From positions 122,501 through 186,500 of the forward strand of contig NZ_BFAG01000002.1 in assembly GCF_002897375.1 (NCBI RefSeq): DNA of 64,000 nt, written 5' to 3'. How positions within the stretch are numbered: position 1 is the first letter of the stretch; each line of letters starts with the position of its first letter. This DNA comes from Deinococcus aerius (GTDB lineage Bacteria > Deinococcota > Deinococci > Deinococcales > Deinococcaceae). Shown here one piece after another: positions 43,145 to 56,038 of the stretch. The notes beneath the pieces are model-generated. The model saw only the letters and a program-made list of their open reading frames with translations. It searched no databases and was not told the DNA's origin. Both the position numbers and the translations under genes were made by a program.

Positions 43145-44800
43145 TCACCCGCCCTCCCGTGCCCGCACTCCCGCCGGGATGGGGCTGTGCTCGGCGTCCA
43201 CGAAGAACAGGTCCCGCCTGCTGCGGGTGAAGGCGACGAACTGGAGACACCGCTCGGCCTGGAGCGCCTGCGGCGTCCTGGCCTTGGGGTGAGGAAGCAG
43301 ATCGGGCTCCAGGATGAACACGCGTTCGGCCTCCTGTCCCTTGGCACGGTGGACCGTGCTCAGGACGACGCTGCGCTCCGGGTCGCCTTGAAACAGCAGT
43401 CGGATGTCGGCGACGAGTTGCCCCAGCGTCTGGGCGCCCCCGGCATCGAGCACCCGCGTGATCGCCGAGAGCCGGTCGGCCAGTCCGGCCAGGCGCAACC
43501 CCGGATCACGGCCCTCGCGCTCGGCCTCCCGGGTGAGTTGCTCGGCGAGGAAGGTAGCATACCCATTGAGCCGCCCCGTGATGTCGGTGAGCGGGAGGCG
43601 GTCCTGAACCTGGTCGCGCTGGGGCTTCGTTCCGTCGAAGCTGGCCGCGTCACGGGCGAAGGCGACCAGGCTGCGGGCGAGGTCTCGTCCCCGGACGATG
43701 GCGGGGATGCCCGTGACGACCAGCCGGTAACACCAGTCAACGAGCGGCGCGTTCGTGCGACAGAGCACCAGGTCGCCGGGCCTCGCCAGCGCAAGGAACT
43801 CCTCGCCGCTGAGATCATCGAGGGTGCCCCCCGGTGCGCCCGGGGCGGCTTCGAGGGCTTGGCCGAAGGGTTGGGCGAGTGCAACGTGCCGCCAGGGGCA
43901 GCGGTAGGTGATCGACAGCGGCCGCCGCATGGCCCCGAACAGTTCGGTGAAGTGGCGCATGCTGTCCTGATCGGCGCCGTTGAAGCCGTAGATGCTCTGC
44001 GACTGGTCCCCGACGCCTACCACCCGGGTGTGCTCGTCGGTGGCCGCCTGCAGGAGGGCCAGTTGTGCACGGGAGAGGTCCTGAAGCTCGTCGACCAGCA
44101 GGAAGCGGTACGGCGTGCTCAGGCGCCAGCCGAACACTCCTGGCGCGAGCACCTGGTCGAGAAAGCTCAAGACCTGCCCGTCCTGCAACAGCTTCAGGCC
44201 TCGCCGCAGCACCTTCAGGGTCAGGGTGTGCAGCGCCGTCTCCGCGCCGAGGATCGGGGCGTCCACGGCGTCCATCGCCTCGGCCCAATCCTGCAGCTGG
44301 GGCTCCAACCCCAGGGCGTGCCCGACATGCAGTTCGACGCAGGCGCCCAGCCGCTCGGTGAGCTCTCGCCGGGCGGCTGGCGAGGCGACCCGGGCTTCGC
44401 AGACGATCTCGCGAATGAGGTCGTCGTACTTGCGCGGCTCGAACTTCAGGCCGCTGAGGTTCTGGGTACAGATCAGGTGCCCCAGGCTGCTGACGGTGCG
44501 CACGTCGAACTCGGGTGGGATGACCTTCTTGAGGGTCCCCACGATGTCCTTGTTGAAGGCGAGGAAGGCGGCCTTCTCCCCTGCCGGGAGCAACCCCAGT
44601 TCCAGGATCAGGGCGGCGATCATCTCCAGCAGGGCGGTCTTGCCGCTGCCCGGCCCGGCCTCCACGGTGACGGCGCGGACACCCTGGGCGACGTCTTCGA
44701 GGATGGTCCGCTGGTAGGTGCTGGGGGTGCGCTTCTGCCGGACGGTGGTCTTGGCGCCACGGCGGACCGTTTCGAGGTGGTCGAAGAGGGTCTGGTTCAC
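43145..44800 (-). CDS. UvrD/Rep-type superfamily 1 DNA helicase
   Basis: A 551-residue SF1A helicase, shorter than UvrD. Motif I is AGPGSGKT, motif II LLVDELQDLS (DExQ), motif III GVGDQSQSIYGFNGAD, motif IV-like ITYRCPWRH, motif V STVHRAKGQEAERVFIL and motif VI VAFTRSRRDLFFV. It is cytosolic and likely acts in plasmid replication or repair within the PRTRC island. GTG start with GGGAGG 6 nt upstream; the small gene upstream ends 12 nt before. Confidence 0.92.
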   Translation of the reverse strand: MNQTLFDHLETVRRGAKTTVRQKRTPSTYQRTILEDVAQGVRAVTVEAGPGSGKTALLEMIAALILELGLLPAGEKAAFLAFNKDIVGTLKKVIPPEFDVRTVSSLGHLICTQNLSGLKFEPRKYDDLIREIVCEARVASPAARRELTERLGACVELHVGHALGLEPQLQDWAEAMDAVDAPILGAETALHTLTLKVLRRGLKLLQDGQVLSFLDQVLAPGVFGWRLSTPYRFLLVDELQDLSRAQLALLQAATDEHTRVVGVGDQSQSIYGFNGADQDSMRHFTELFGAMRRPLSITYRCPWRHVALAQPFGQALEAAPGAPGGTLDDLSGEEFLALARPGDLVLCRTNAPLVDWCYRLVVTGIPAIVRGRDLARSLVAFARDAASFDGTKPQRDQVQDRLPLTDITGRLNGYATFLAEQLTREAEREGRDPGLRLAGLADRLSAITRVLDAGGAQTLGQLVADIRLLFQGDPERSVVLSTVHRAKGQEAERVFILEPDLLPHPKARTPQALQAERCLQFVAFTRSRRDLFFVDAEHSPIPAGVRAREGG

Positions 44801-44812
44801 GGCCCACCTCCC

Positions 44813-45346
44813 TCAGGGGGACGCGAGGTCGAGCTGGCTTTCGATCTGACCTGGGTCGCCCTGGACGTCCAGCAGTTGCAGGCCGCCCAGCAGGCGGGCG
44901 AGCTGGCGTTCCTGGCGGGTGCGCAGGGCCGTCAGGACCAGGTGCAGGTCGGGGCCGAGGGTCAGCGAGAAGCAGCGCACCAGCAACACCTGCCCACCGT
45001 GGGGAAACGCCTGGGCGCCGGGGTAGGTCCGGAGCGCCTCCTGGACCTGTGGCCAGGCAGCGGGTGGGGCGCGGACCGCAACTTCGGTGTGCAGGGTGAG
45101 CCCGAGCAAACCAGGAGCACCGACCTGCTGGAGGAGGCCCTGCCGGTAGCGCAGAACTTGGCCGTGGAGGGTGAGGTGGTCGCCTTCGCCGGGCGGTCGT
45201 GGCTGGGCAGCGAGCACGATCTGCTCTCCGTGGTTTGAGGAGAGGCGCTGCCAGGCGTCGGCCGGGTCGCGGGGACGTTCGACGAAGGTGACGGCCTGCC
45301 AGGGGGTGCCCTGGTACAGCACGGCGAGTGGAACAGGTGGTGGCAT
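44813..45346 (-). CDS. Hypothetical protein upstream of the helicase
   Basis: A 177-residue soluble protein, Leu/Pro/Gln-rich, without a recognised domain. It starts with ATG 45346 (no clear ribosome site) and ends 12 nt before the helicase start, so the two are probably one operon. Codon use is typical of the neighbourhood. Confidence 0.6.
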   Translation of the reverse strand: MPPPVPLAVLYQGTPWQAVTFVERPRDPADAWQRLSSNHGEQIVLAAQPRPPGEGDHLTLHGQVLRYRQGLLQQVGAPGLLGLTLHTEVAVRAPPAAWPQVQEALRTYPGAQAFPHGGQVLLVRCFSLTLGPDLHLVLTALRTRQERQLARLLGGLQLLDVQGDPGQIESQLDLASP

Positions 45347-45774
45347 GGCCGGGAGAGCCCCGGGTCGTCCCGGGGAGGGTCCACTGCGGCGTGGGCCGGT
45401 GGGTTGAACTCACGGGAAGGCATGGCGGCCTTGATGACGTGGAGAGGCGTGGCCTCCTGGGCGAGCAGTGTGGCGACGGAGGACAGGGCTGGAGGGCGGC
45501 GGCCTGGGTCAGGCGTTATTTACACTACTGTAAATGAATTGAAGTCATGTCTGTGCATCCACCCATGTAACGGTCACCCAGTGAGCAGGTAGCAAAACGA
45601 GTCCCGGCCCAAGCCTGTGCTACCCTCCCGGTGGAACCACCATCCACCGCCCGCGCCGGGGCCAAACAGGGGGCAAACACCAGCGGCATCAGGAGAGTTC
45701 TGTCGTCTCGCCACACAGGGCGTGGAACGAATACCGGCGCACCACGCTCACTTCATGTGTAAGGAGAGATCGAC
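45347..45774. other. Divergent intergenic region
   Basis: About 430 bp between the helicase operon and a plus-strand gene. It holds the palindromic site at 45519-45534. No gene was found; the DNA is lower in GC around 45510-45560. Confidence 0.5.
45519..45534. promoter_or_regulatory. Palindromic operator-like site TTTAC-N6-GTAAA (site 1)
   Basis: TTTACACTACTGTAAA, a dyad with the same half sites as the one before the recombinase gene at 46764. It lies in the divergent region between 44813-45346 and 45775-46620. Confidence 0.6.
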
Positions 45775-46620
45775 ATGCTGATGCTCGAGATGACGGGCGC
45801 CCTGGCGGGAGCTATACAGCGCTATGGTCGACAGGCCATCCAGGCGGATCTGAAAGTGAAGCGCGTGACCGCACTCAACGCGGCCGCTATTCTGCTTGGT
45901 TACCAGGACCACCGTCAGGCCCGTTCGGAAGTCTTGAGGGGTGACGAGCCCTGCTTACCCCTCAGGCGGTACGGCCGGACCTATATGGAGCGCGCGCAGC
46001 ACGCTCTGGATGAGCTGCTCGACAAACATAATTTACCTGCGGCAGCATCTGATGACGTTGGCAGATTCGCCAGGCAGATGCTTATCGAGCACGATTACGC
46101 GTTATGTGAATTGCTGGGTGGTGAACCGGTCCTTACTCAGGTACTTGATGCCGGGATGAACACTGTTGTGGCTGACCCCCGTATGTGGGTCAGTACCGCG
46201 TTACAGCGTGTCCTGACATGCGAGTTGAGCAGCCGTTATGGTGGAAGGTTCGGCATGATAGACCATGCTGGCCTCTATCAGGCAGGTTTACCAAATGAAC
46301 ACCGTTTGCATGACGGAGGGCTGAGATTCAACCTGAGACCCCTTCGTCCCAATATCTTTTACCGGGCGCGGGTCGATTTCACCTGTGAACGAATTGCTCT
46401 GCCGATCATTACCGAGGCTGTCCTCGCGGAGTATGACAGCTACATGCTGAGCCTGTGCGCGAGCGTCCACGCCGTCTTCCCGACGGCGCCCGAGCAGGCG
46501 GTGGAACAATGGACAAGTCTGCCGGGCCACCGTGGCTGGTCGGGGAGCCGTCAAAAGCCTTACGCCCTGATCGTGGTCAGGAGTGGGCGCGTGGCGGTGG
46601 ACATGGCGAATTTGGGCTGA
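45775..46620 (+). CDS. Hypothetical protein of the island, atypical composition
   Basis: A 281-residue protein with more A+T at third positions than its neighbours, suggesting separate acquisition. The N-terminus (AIQADLKVKRVTALNAAAILLGYQDHRQARSEVL) is a helical domain of a kind found at the start of plasmid proteins, comparable with 36959-38020. The C-terminal 200 residues have no recognised domain. AAGGAG is 8 nt before the ATG. It ends before a perfect hairpin. Confidence 0.7.
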   Translation: MLMLEMTGALAGAIQRYGRQAIQADLKVKRVTALNAAAILLGYQDHRQARSEVLRGDEPCLPLRRYGRTYMERAQHALDELLDKHNLPAAASDDVGRFARQMLIEHDYALCELLGGEPVLTQVLDAGMNTVVADPRMWVSTALQRVLTCELSSRYGGRFGMIDHAGLYQAGLPNEHRLHDGGLRFNLRPLRPNIFYRARVDFTCERIALPIITEAVLAEYDSYMLSLCASVHAVFPTAPEQAVEQWTSLPGHRGWSGSRQKPYALIVVRSGRVAVDMANLG

Positions 46621-46641
46621 AAACCCTCCTGGTGCACCATT

Positions 46642-46682
46642 CAACAACTCCTTGAGGCCGACAAGGCCTCAAGGAGTTGTTG
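46642..46682 (+). terminator. Perfect 18-bp hairpin
   Basis: CAACAACTCCTTGAGGCC and its exact complement surround a 5-nt loop (GACAA). It lies 21 bp after the stop of the preceding gene. No T-run follows, but the stem is long enough for a terminator. Confidence 0.7.
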
Positions 46683-46763
46683 TCCAGGCTGTGTCTGCTT
46701 GCGCCCTAGAGCTCAGGTAAGGCACATTCATACGAGTGCGGAGTACTGTCTCTCCCTGTCTCA

Positions 46764-46779
46764 TTTACAGTACAGTAAA
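46764..46779. promoter_or_regulatory. Palindromic operator-like site TTTAC-N6-GTAAA (site 2)
   Basis: TTTACAGTACAGTAAA, 18 bp before ATG 46798 and directly before AGGAGG. It overlaps where the core promoter should be, so a repressor binding here would block transcription of the recombinase-like gene. Same half sites as site 1. Confidence 0.65.
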
Positions 46780-46797
46780 GAATCAGGAGGTTGGAGC

Positions 46798-47652
46798 ATG
46801 CACCCCGACGACGAGCGCGCCCTCAAGCTCACCCAGGCCTTCCGCCGCCACGACCTCGAACCCATCTTGGGGTTGATCGGTGACGCCCTCCAACGCCCCC
46901 GCGACCAGGCCCGCAGCAACCTCCTCCCCATCTTCGAGCACGCCCGACACGACGGCATCGACTTGTTACATCCCCCTGCACACTTCCACACCTGGCTGCG
47001 CACTCCCCTCCTCCAGGCCCGCCGTCGCGCCGGTCCAGTCCGTCCCAACACCGTCATCACCCGTCTGAGCACCCTCATCGCCCTCTACGACCGCCTCATC
47101 GATGAGGGCGTCCTGACCGAGAACCCCGCCCGCGGCTACCCCGCCCCCAGCGCCGAGCACAAGGACGCCCCACTCCCCACACCCTCTGACATCCAGCGGC
47201 TCCTCGCCGAGGCCCGTGAGCAGGACCGCGAACTTTTCGCCGCCCTCACCCTGATGTACCGGCACGCCTTCCAGCTCAAGGAACTCCTCGCCTTGCGCTG
47301 GAGTGCCCTGGACTTCAGCCGCGGCGAGTTGCTGCGGGCCCGAACGGTGTCCTCCCTCTCTCCGGAAGCGATGCAGGCCCTCCAGCCACTGCTCAAACAA
47401 GCTGGGGGTCCCCTGCATGCCCCGGAGCAGGCCGAGCGGGTCTTCTCCTACACCAGCCCGGATGACATCCGCCTGAAGATGTGGCGCCTCTGCAAGGCCG
47501 CCAACCTCGCCAGCATCAGCCCCAGCGAGTTGCGCAAGGCGGCTCTGCGCGACCACCCGCCGACACGGGAAGGAACAGGCTACAGTCATCCTCAGGCCCA
47601 CCAGCGCGCCCTGAAATACGCGCAGCAGGTGGCTGAAAAGGCCCAGGTGTAG
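46798..47652 (+). CDS. Tyrosine-recombinase-like protein, catalytically degenerate
   Basis: A 284-residue protein with an N-terminal SAM-like DNA-binding region (residues ~30-110) and a C-terminal region resembling phage integrases. In place of the TGLRxSEL box it has HAFQLKELLAL, so the first catalytic Arg is Gln; in place of HxLRH it has SELRK, so only the second Arg remains; no convincing LGH...Y tail exists. It therefore probably binds DNA without strand transfer, or is a remote relative. AGGAGG lies before the ATG and an operator-like palindrome overlaps the promoter. Confidence 0.75.
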   Translation: MHPDDERALKLTQAFRRHDLEPILGLIGDALQRPRDQARSNLLPIFEHARHDGIDLLHPPAHFHTWLRTPLLQARRRAGPVRPNTVITRLSTLIALYDRLIDEGVLTENPARGYPAPSAEHKDAPLPTPSDIQRLLAEAREQDRELFAALTLMYRHAFQLKELLALRWSALDFSRGELLRARTVSSLSPEAMQALQPLLKQAGGPLHAPEQAERVFSYTSPDDIRLKMWRLCKAANLASISPSELRKAALRDHPPTREGTGYSHPQAHQRALKYAQQVAEKAQV

Positions 47653-47653
47653 C

Positions 47654-48064
47654 ATGACCGTCTTACCCCTTTCCCCTCCCCCGCATGCCCATAACCAGCA
47701 AACCTTCGAGACTTGCATCGCGCTCACCCTCCAGATCGTTGCCACCCTGGAATTCGCTCCCGTCCTTGGACGCGACCGGCCCACGCGGGAGATGATCCTC
47801 GCCTTTGCAGTACAGGCCGAGCGCCACGCTGGGATGCTGGCTGTGCTCGCCGGGTTTCCGGACACGGACGTCCAGGCCGCTGGGCACCACTGGTACGTCA
47901 ACCTTTCCGCGCAGCGTGACGAACCCGTGCAGGTCGCTTACCACGCTCTGCACGCGGCGGCTTACCTCGGCCTGGACGGGGGCGCCACCACCGGGACCCT
48001 CCTGGCCGCCGTCGCCCACGCCCTGCGCGTCCTTGCCGAGCGGGAAGGCACCCTCACGAACTGA
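47654..48064 (+). CDS. Hypothetical protein (136 aa)
   Basis: Starts 1 nt after the recombinase-like stop, so it is cotranscribed. A soluble, mainly helical, Ala/His-rich protein (CIALTLQIVATLEFAPVLG, AFAVQAERHAGMLAVLAGF). No domain recognised. Confidence 0.65.
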   Translation: MTVLPLSPPPHAHNQQTFETCIALTLQIVATLEFAPVLGRDRPTREMILAFAVQAERHAGMLAVLAGFPDTDVQAAGHHWYVNLSAQRDEPVQVAYHALHAAAYLGLDGGATTGTLLAAVAHALRVLAEREGTLTN

Positions 48065-48335
48065 ACATGAGCACCCCAAAGGAGGAAGCGACCTCTCCCC
48101 TTCCTGCCCCCGCTTCCACTCTTGCTCAAGCTCGCGCGGTTGATCGGGTCTGCGTTCTCCCCTCCCCTGGTCGCGTGGGCAGAGGCGTAGGTGGACTTCC
48201 CTTTCGTCTGGCTCTGTGTCTGGTTTGCCCTGACGGGGGCTTGAGTGGGGCGGGGGAGAAATCTCTTTACTTCTATTAATTTGTTGCTCTGCACGAGCGC
48301 CACGCTAGGTCCCTTCTCCGGCCTACCGCTCCCCA

Positions 48336-48373
48336 AGGGTCACACCAGCAGTGGCGCGAACACAAACGCTCAG
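48336..48373 (+). repeat. Tn3-family-type 38-bp terminal repeat (copy 1)
   Basis: Begins AGGGTCACACCAGCAGTGGC and ends ACAAACGCTCAG. It aligns without gaps to the copy at 61361-61398, with a shared core CCAGC, GTGGCGCG and AACGCTCAG, and with one gap to 58704-58740. The inner side faces right. No tnpA remnant was found next to it. Confidence 0.6.
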
Positions 48374-48557
48374 GGGTGACGAGGGCGGCTCTCGACGTCC
48401 CCGTTCATTGAACCAGCGCTTGGAGGTGGAGCTGCACCAGCCACCACCTCGACAGGCGAGGCGAACGGCACTCCTCAGGGCCTCGACCTTCCTGCGGGCC
48501 GCCACCTCGGAAATCCCAGACCGCTTCGGTTATACCCTGAAAATCCGACTGGATTGG

Positions 48558-48587
48558 TTGACTTTAAGGAAGACTGTTTCATAGAGT
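48558..48587 (+). promoter_or_regulatory. Sigma-70-type promoter of the iron-permease operon
   Basis: TTGACT (48558-48563), 18-bp spacer, TAGAGT (48582-48587), then 7 nt to ATG 48595: a leaderless start. There is no TATACC/TTTACC box, so this operon is outside the cluster regulon. Confidence 0.7.
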
Positions 48588-48594
48588 GCGGGCC

Positions 48595-49587
<993 letters not shown>

Positions 49588-49590
49588 CTC

Positions 49591-52856
<3,266 letters not shown>

Positions 52857-52872
52857 GCCCACAAGGAGAATC

Positions 52873-53316
52873 ATGCTGTACCGCCGTCAACGCAACCTGT
52901 CCCCCCTGCTCGTGACCGTCGCGGCCCTGCTCGGCCTCGCGCTGGGCTTCCTCGCGGGGCGGGCCACCGCGCCCCGGCCGACCCTGACGAGCCTGGTCGC
53001 TCCCAGCGTGGCCCATGTGCGCCAGGCCTCCGGCGCGTTGGAGATCGTCCCGCTGGAGTACGCCCGCGCCCAGCAGGGCAACACCAGCAGCCTGGGCGCG
53101 GCCCGGACGGCCGCCCGGCAGGCGCAGGCGGAACTGGACGAGGCGACGCTGCTGCGCCAACTGAACCCGGGTGGGTTCCGTGAGGCGCGGGCGGCGTTGG
53201 TGGCCCTCACCGGTGCCCTCGACGCCCGCCGCGGCACCGACGCCGTGCAGGAGGACGTGACGCGCGCTCAGGCGGCGTTGCGGGAACTCCAGGCGATCGG
53301 CACGCCAGACCAGTGA
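52873..53316 (+). CDS. Hypothetical membrane-anchored protein (147 aa)
   Basis: One TM near the N-terminus (LLVTVAALLGLALGFLAGRATA) and a helical C-terminal domain (ARQAQAELDEATLLRQLNPGG). AAGGAG precedes the ATG. It is the fourth gene of the iron operon and has a decayed partial copy at 54016-54480. No known family. Confidence 0.7.
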   Translation: MLYRRQRNLSPLLVTVAALLGLALGFLAGRATAPRPTLTSLVAPSVAHVRQASGALEIVPLEYARAQQGNTSSLGAARTAARQAQAELDEATLLRQLNPGGFREARAALVALTGALDARRGTDAVQEDVTRAQAALRELQAIGTPDQ

Positions 53317-53329
53317 GGGCGCAGACCCC

Positions 53330-53914
53330 ATGACTTCCCCTGCCCAAGAGCGCCTGCTGCACGCCGCCCACACCCTGTTCTCCGGCCGCAGCATTCATCG
53401 GGTCTCCATCGACGACATCGTGCGGGAGGCCGGAAGCACCAAGGCCACCCTCTACCGGCACTACCGCAGCAAGGACGACCTCCTCCTCGCGGTGATGCGC
53501 TGGGAGTCCCAGGCCTGGCTGCACGGGTTTCAGGACAACGTCGCGCGTCTGGAGCCTCACCCCGCCCGGCAACTGCTGGTCGTGGTCGACGCGCTCGCGG
53601 GCGGGTGGGCGCGCCCTGGCTTCCGGGGGTGCGTGCTGACCCGCCTCGTTCTGGAACAGGCTGATCCCGACCACCCGGCGGGGCAAGTGCTGGAGGACCA
53701 CCAGCGACGTGTGCGGGAGTACCTCGCGGTCCTGGCCCGTCGGGCGGGACGGCCGGAGCCTGACCGGCTCGCGGCCGAACTGCACCTCGTTCTGGAGGGG
53801 GCCGCCCTGCTGGCCGGGGTGGGGCGGGACCGCGAGGCCTTCTCCCGGGCACGGGCGATCGCCGGGCAGTTGCTCGGCGACCCTGTTTACGGGGAGAAGG
53901 CCGATGGGGCGTGA
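53330..53914 (+). CDS. TetR/AcrR-family regulator
   Basis: A 194-residue regulator with a typical TetR helix-turn-helix in the first 50 residues (IHRVSIDDIVREAGSTKATLYRHYRSKDDLL). The ligand-binding domain is not assignable. It begins 13 nt after the preceding gene and so probably belongs to the same operon; the promoter of the iron operon is a candidate target, though no palindrome was verified there. Confidence 0.9.
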   Translation: MTSPAQERLLHAAHTLFSGRSIHRVSIDDIVREAGSTKATLYRHYRSKDDLLLAVMRWESQAWLHGFQDNVARLEPHPARQLLVVVDALAGGWARPGFRGCVLTRLVLEQADPDHPAGQVLEDHQRRVREYLAVLARRAGRPEPDRLAAELHLVLEGAALLAGVGRDREAFSRARAIAGQLLGDPVYGEKADGA

Positions 53915-54015
53915 ACGGCTCACGGATCGGTGAGCCACTCCAGGTGAGTCGGCGAGGCGCGGTGAAGCGTGAATCGGAGCACCCGACGTGACGAAGACCC
54001 CTGGGCGGTGAAGGT

Positions 54016-54480
54016 GTGGTGTTCGCGTTGACGGCAGCGGTGTCAGCCATCGTGATCGCGTGCCCGGATGCACTGGCGCTGGCAACGCCGACGGCAATCA
54101 CGGTCGGCGTGGGGAAGGGGGCGTGGGAGGGCGTGCTGGGCTTCCTCGCGCGCCCCAGCCGACCCTGGCGAGCCTGGTCGCTCCCAGCGTGGCCCATGTG
54201 CGCCAAGTCTCCGGCGCGCTGGAGGTCGTGCCGCTGGAGTACGCCCGCGCTCAGCAGGGCAACGCCGGCAGCCTCGACGCCGCCCGGCAGGCGCAGGCGG
54301 AACTGGACGAGGCGACGCTGCTGCGTCAACTCAACCCGGGCGGGGTCCGCGAGGCGCAAGCGGCCCTGGCCGACCTCGCCCGGACCCTCGACACGAACGG
54401 CAGCCCGCAGGTCGTGGAGGCGAACGCCACGCGGGCCTAGGCCGCGCTGCGCGACCTTCAGGCCATCGGCACACCCTGAC
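54016..54480 (+). pseudogene. Chimeric pseudogene: P-type ATPase fragment joined to a decayed copy of the 147-aa protein
   Basis: The first ~100 bp encode VIACPDALALATPTAITVG, the conserved TM segment of a heavy-metal P-type ATPase. It joins, with a frame change around 54130, to a copy of the gene at 52873-53316 (LASLVAPSVAHVRQVSGALE, LDEATLLRQLNPGG), which ends in an in-frame TAG at 54438-54440 where the intact gene has CAG, followed by AALRDLQAIGTP in the same frame. So it has lost its start, TM and reading frame. Confidence 0.75.
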
Positions 54481-54654
54481 GCCGGACATGGGGGTGGAGC
54501 CACCAAGGCTGCGGCGGGCGGCCCGGTCCTGCCGGGCCGTTCACCCGCTGGCGGCTGACAAGAATTCGGGTGGAACAGGGACACGCTTGTTCCGCCCGAG
54601 CGGGCTTGATGGGCCTACGACGAGATGGACGAATCCTCTTCGCCGGAATGACAA

Positions 54655-54677
54655 TGACGCCCCGCGAGGGGGCGTCA
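54655..54677 (-). terminator. Rho-independent-type hairpin
   Basis: TGACGCCCC and GGGGCGTCA form a 9-bp stem with a 5-nt loop, 12 bp after the stop of the small gene on the minus strand. Confidence 0.65.
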
Positions 54678-54688
54678 CTGGAATTCAC

Positions 54689-54862
54689 CTACTTGAAGCG
54701 CGCGCGGAACGCGTCACTGACGGGCTTCTTCTCCGCCGGTCGCGCATCCTGGTGACGCGCGCGGATCCCTGTCATCAACTGTTGCGCCTCGCGAATGCTG
54801 GCGTGACTCTCGGCGCGCAGCTCCTCGCGGCGGTCCATCGTCGTCTCAACAGGCTGACGCAT
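54689..54862 (-). CDS. Small charged protein (57 aa)
   Basis: A highly charged, helical small protein (RREELRAESHASIREAQQLM) with a basic C-terminus (VSDAFRARFK). GGAGCGGAG stands before the ATG at 54862, and a terminator hairpin follows it, so it is probably real. No family recognised. Confidence 0.6.
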   Translation of the reverse strand: MRQPVETTMDRREELRAESHASIREAQQLMTGIRARHQDARPAEKKPVSDAFRARFK

Positions 54863-54995
54863 CGTCTCCGCTCCTCTCACCATCTCAAATGCACGTTACG
54901 GCTTCCCATAACATGCAGTGCATGAACTGTACCACAGTTGTGCCCAGGGGTCACGACCCATGCGGTGGAACCCCCTGACAGCGTAAGGAATTTCC

Positions 54996-55823
54996 TCACG
55001 CCTCATCAGGTAACTCCGGCGGGTCCATGATGTTCAGCTCGCACACCAGGCCCGGTCGCAGCGCGCTGTTCGGCGCGTGATCCAGCCCCGCGTGCACCGT
55101 CGTGATGGCTGGCCCCGTCAACCACACGGCCTCCCGCCAGCGGCAGCCATCCCAGTAGTGCTCACTCTTGCCCAGCGTGTATCCGCACAGCAGGTGAAAC
55201 TCTCGCGCGTAGGTACCCCCCACGTTCACAGGACGGTGGTACCGCACGTTCAGGTTGTACTGATCGCGGTACCGGGGGTCCGTGGGATACGTCAGCAGGA
55301 ACGCGAACCGGGCCAGCTCGTCGGTCACGACGGGATCGCTGACGTACAGGTTCAGGAGCCGCAACAACTCGTAGTACACCAGCAGCGTGTGCGGGAACTC
55401 CTCGTACGCGATTACGGGGTCCTCGGCGAACCGCGCGCGCAACCGCGCGAGGTACCCCTTGAACCGGCGGAACTCCTCCTCGGGGTCCGGCTCGAACGCC
55501 TGAAGTTCATCGTGCACGACGTTCAGGTTGTTCACGACCGCCTCGTACACGGCGGTGTAGAACCGCTCGTGCTGACTGTAATGCCGGTCCAGGTGCCCGT
55601 CCAGGTCGCGCCACGCGTTGGCGGGCGGGTTCACGAGGCTGCTCACCGTGCCCAGGAACTCCCAGTCGACGTCCAGCGTGGCTGGCAGTTGCCCCACGTG
55701 CGGTTCGTGACTGACGAGCGCGTGCGAGTGTACGTACTCTGTATCCGCGCGCTTCAGAACCCCGTGCAGCGGTTGATCGTCGTTGTCAGCCTCGGGGGAG
55801 CGGGGGCGCCGGATCTGGCTCAT
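54996..55823 (-). CDS. Hypothetical protein (275 aa)
   Basis: A soluble, acidic helical protein with conserved-looking stretches (HERFYTAVYEAVVNNLNVVHDEL, EEFRRFKGYLARLRARF, GYTLGKSEHYWDG). The family is not recognised. Its ATG overlaps the stop of the short upstream frame (ATGA), which suggests an operon of two. Confidence 0.7.
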   Translation of the reverse strand: MSQIRRPRSPEADNDDQPLHGVLKRADTEYVHSHALVSHEPHVGQLPATLDVDWEFLGTVSSLVNPPANAWRDLDGHLDRHYSQHERFYTAVYEAVVNNLNVVHDELQAFEPDPEEEFRRFKGYLARLRARFAEDPVIAYEEFPHTLLVYYELLRLLNLYVSDPVVTDELARFAFLLTYPTDPRYRDQYNLNVRYHRPVNVGGTYAREFHLLCGYTLGKSEHYWDGCRWREAVWLTGPAITTVHAGLDHAPNSALRPGLVCELNIMDPPELPDEA

Positions 55824-56038
55824 CCCGTCAGTTTACTGGCGTGCTGGAGGGCTCCCGAAGGCCCAGGGCCAGGTGGTACAGGCGGCGCCGGTAGTTCACG
55901 CGCGTCGATTCCGTACAGGAGGACAAACAGGACTCTCTCCCGCTCGTCCCGGAACGCCTTGTCCTGAGTCCCCTCCTGCTGTTTGGCCAGGAACTCACGG
56001 CGGGCGCGCAGGTGTCGCTCACGCCACGACAGGGGCAA
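55820..56038 (-). CDS. Possible small gene or 3' remnant upstream of the 275-aa protein
   Basis: An approximately 72-codon frame (LSWRERHLRARREFLAKQQ..., FVLLYGIDARELPAPP) ending in TGA overlapping the next ATG. Only a TTG is available as start and no ribosome site is seen; the frame stays open upstream with poorer composition. It may be the end of a truncated gene. Confidence 0.35.
   Translation of the reverse strand: MPLSWRERHLRARREFLAKQQEGTQDKAFRDERERVLFVLLYGIDARELPAPPVPPGPGPSGALQHASKLTG

Larger units (their letters stand above)
48065..48594. other. Junction region between island and iron operon
   Basis: About 530 bp without a supportable gene. It contains a Tn3-type 38-bp end at 48336-48373 and the promoter of the FTR1 operon at its right edge. 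The stretch at 48260-48290 is AT-rich. Confidence 0.6.

Noticed and set aside
43022..45238. Plus-strand frame of 738 codons
   Set aside because: Antisense to the UvrD-type helicase with all SF1 motifs.
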